Origin: SSEF01 sp964398485
GTDB lineage: Bacteria; Patescibacteriota; Minisyncoccia; Moranbacterales; UBA1568
DNA: 6,434 nt
NCBI GenBank assembly: GCA_964398485.1
Contig: CAYNMD010000040.1
Location: 1 to 6,434, forward strand
Direction of reading: 5' to 3'
Below are positions 5,345 through 6,434 of the stretch, piece by piece; the stretch's first letter is position 1, and each line of letters starts with the position of its first letter. Below the pieces are notes generated by a model. The model had not been told where the DNA came from. It saw nothing but the letters and a program-made list of their open reading frames with translations, and searched no databases. A program made the translations under genes and the position numbers.

Positions 5345-6434
5345 ATGTATCATGCTGCCCAAAAATCATTTTTCTTACTTACCCTCATTGCTCTTGGGAT
5401 AGTGTCTTTGCTGAGCTACCGAGTGCTCCAGGCTGCCGAAGAGAGTATTGATACTCTCATTGAGGACAAGGAAGACGCACTCGATGAAATCAAGGCAAAG
5501 ATCAAAGCCTATAAACAAATTATCGAACTCAAGCAGCGGCAAGGAGTAGCTCTCTCCGATCAAATTGAGACAGTGAGCGCTCAGGTGAGTGCTCTCGAAC
5601 TTGAGATTGATGCGAGCAAAAAAGAACTCGATGCCCTCAACGAAGATATCAAAACATTGACTCAGCGTATCGAACAGAAAGAATTGGTGATTGTGTCCCA
5701 AAAGAAAGTACTTGCCGAAATAATGCGTGGCACGTATCAGGATCAATCAGATCTCCCGCTTGATATCTTGGCCAATGCTTCGCGATTTGAGAATCCACTC
5801 CAGATGAGTGAGTGGACCCATACAACCGGACAAAAGATTCGTGAGGTTCTGACTTCACTCCGGACACTCAGAACGAGTCTTATTGAAGAGCGAAAAAGTA
5901 TTACGGATAAAAAGGTGCAAGCAGATAAATTGTACCAAGAGCTTGGAGAACGACAGAGCTATCTCGATGAAGTAAAAGCTAGTAAGGAAAGGCTTCTTTC
6001 CAAAACACAGTCTGAAGCCAAGAAGTATGATGCTCTCGTTGATGATCTTGAGGAGCAGCGCAAGGCGATTGAAGATGAAATTGAAGACATTGAGTCTGGG
6101 AAAACTGCAGCGCTTGATCTTAAGGATGTTCCAAAATACCAAAAGGGACTCCTTGCCTACCCGGTCAAAGATCCAAAAATTACTCAGAAGTATGGGAAGA
6201 CCACCTTTACTCGCTGGTACACCTTCCATAACGGGACTGACTTTGGTATGCCAACCGGTACCAAGGTACTCTCAGCCGCTGATGGCAAGGTGGTCGCTCT
6301 CGGTAATAATGGCCGCTATGCTTATGGCCGTTGGATCGCCGTCGATCATGGCAATGGTCTTGTCACGATGTATGGCCACCTGAGCGGCTATGAAAAGAAA
6401 GTAGGGGATAAAGTAAAGAAAGGTGATACGATTG
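5345..6434 (+). CDS. Exported coiled-coil M23/LytM-type peptidase (3' partial)
   Basis: The frame opens at 5345 and runs off the window; 363 codons are visible. An N-terminal hydrophobic segment (about 8-25, after K7) is a signal peptide or membrane anchor, followed by acidic/lysine-rich heptad-like sequence forming two coiled-coil stretches (about 32-130 and 160-257). The M23 domain starts near 268 (LLAYPVKDPKITQKYG). It shows the zinc motif HxxxD as H295-NGT-D299, then the family blocks VLSAADGKVVALG (308-320), IAVDHGNG (331-338) and TMYGHLSGY with H345 (341-349). The HxH motif expected some 35-45 residues later is beyond the end, so catalytic completeness cannot be judged. The arrangement resembles EnvC-like peptidoglycan hydrolases or their activators, which cleave cross-links or regulate amidases during cell separation outside the membrane. 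The EnvC analogy is inference from architecture. No Shine-Dalgarno site is present. The gene follows gltX by 31 bases. Confidence 0.88.
   Translation, partial: MYHAAQKSFFLLTLIALGIVSLLSYRVLQAAEESIDTLIEDKEDALDEIKAKIKAYKQIIELKQRQGVALSDQIETVSAQVSALELEIDASKKELDALNEDIKTLTQRIEQKELVIVSQKKVLAEIMRGTYQDQSDLPLDILANASRFENPLQMSEWTHTTGQKIREVLTSLRTLRTSLIEERKSITDKKVQADKLYQELGERQSYLDEVKASKERLLSKTQSEAKKYDALVDDLEEQRKAIEDEIEDIESGKTAALDLKDVPKYQKGLLAYPVKDPKITQKYGKTTFTRWYTFHNGTDFGMPTGTKVLSAADGKVVALGNNGRYAYGRWIAVDHGNGLVTMYGHLSGYEKKVGDKVKKGDTI

Noticed and set aside
1..6434. CRISPR arrays, tRNA or rRNA genes, insertion sequences
   Set aside because: No regularly spaced repeats, cloverleaf-like segments, rRNA-like blocks, transposase frames or flanking target duplications were seen by eye on either strand.

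Overview
The window looks like chromosomal sequence of a small-genome bacterium, most likely of the Candidate Phyla Radiation (Patescibacteria). This is an inference. It rests on a PriA homologue whose helicase motor has decayed while the reading frame and zinc-binding cysteines are intact, genes that start almost on top of their promoters without Shine-Dalgarno sites, and a typical mixture of a cell-surface glycosyltransferase, a coiled-coil M23 peptidase and tRNA-charging genes. TGA, TAG and TAA all end genes here, so the recoded-TGA lineages are excluded.

Layout: a possible first few codons of an unknown minus-strand gene (1-25) lie directly downstream of a priA-like gene (34-1938, minus). 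A compact divergent promoter region (1939-2017) separates priA from thpR (2018-2566, plus), which encodes a 2H RNA cyclic phosphodiesterase. It is followed after 28 bases by a WecG/TagA/CpsF glycosyltransferase (2595-3284, plus). A bidirectional terminator (about 3294-3323) separates this from a convergent, very GC-rich gene for an 83-residue protein with two membrane segments (3359-3610, minus). That gene has its own promoter, structured leader and strong Shine-Dalgarno site. A second divergent promoter region drives gltX (3748-5313, plus), glutamyl-tRNA synthetase. The window ends inside a gene for an exported coiled-coil M23/LytM-type peptidase (5345 onward, plus).

The genes do not form one pathway: replication restart (priA), RNA end processing (thpR), envelope polysaccharide (tagA-like), translation (gltX) and cell-wall hydrolysis (M23). 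What links most of them is expression style. priA, gltX and the M23 gene each have a -10-like hexamer ending exactly 6 bases before the ATG, and thpR has a good -35/-10 pair giving a leader of only about 6 bases. All four are therefore predicted to make leaderless or nearly leaderless mRNAs. The small membrane-protein gene is the exception in every respect (about 86% GC at third codon positions, CTG/CTC leucines, roughly 66-base leader with hairpins, strong Shine-Dalgarno, own terminator) and looks like a self-contained acquired cassette.

Most noteworthy: the motor-dead PriA, the repeated leaderless promoter architecture, and the foreign-looking two-TM gene unit.
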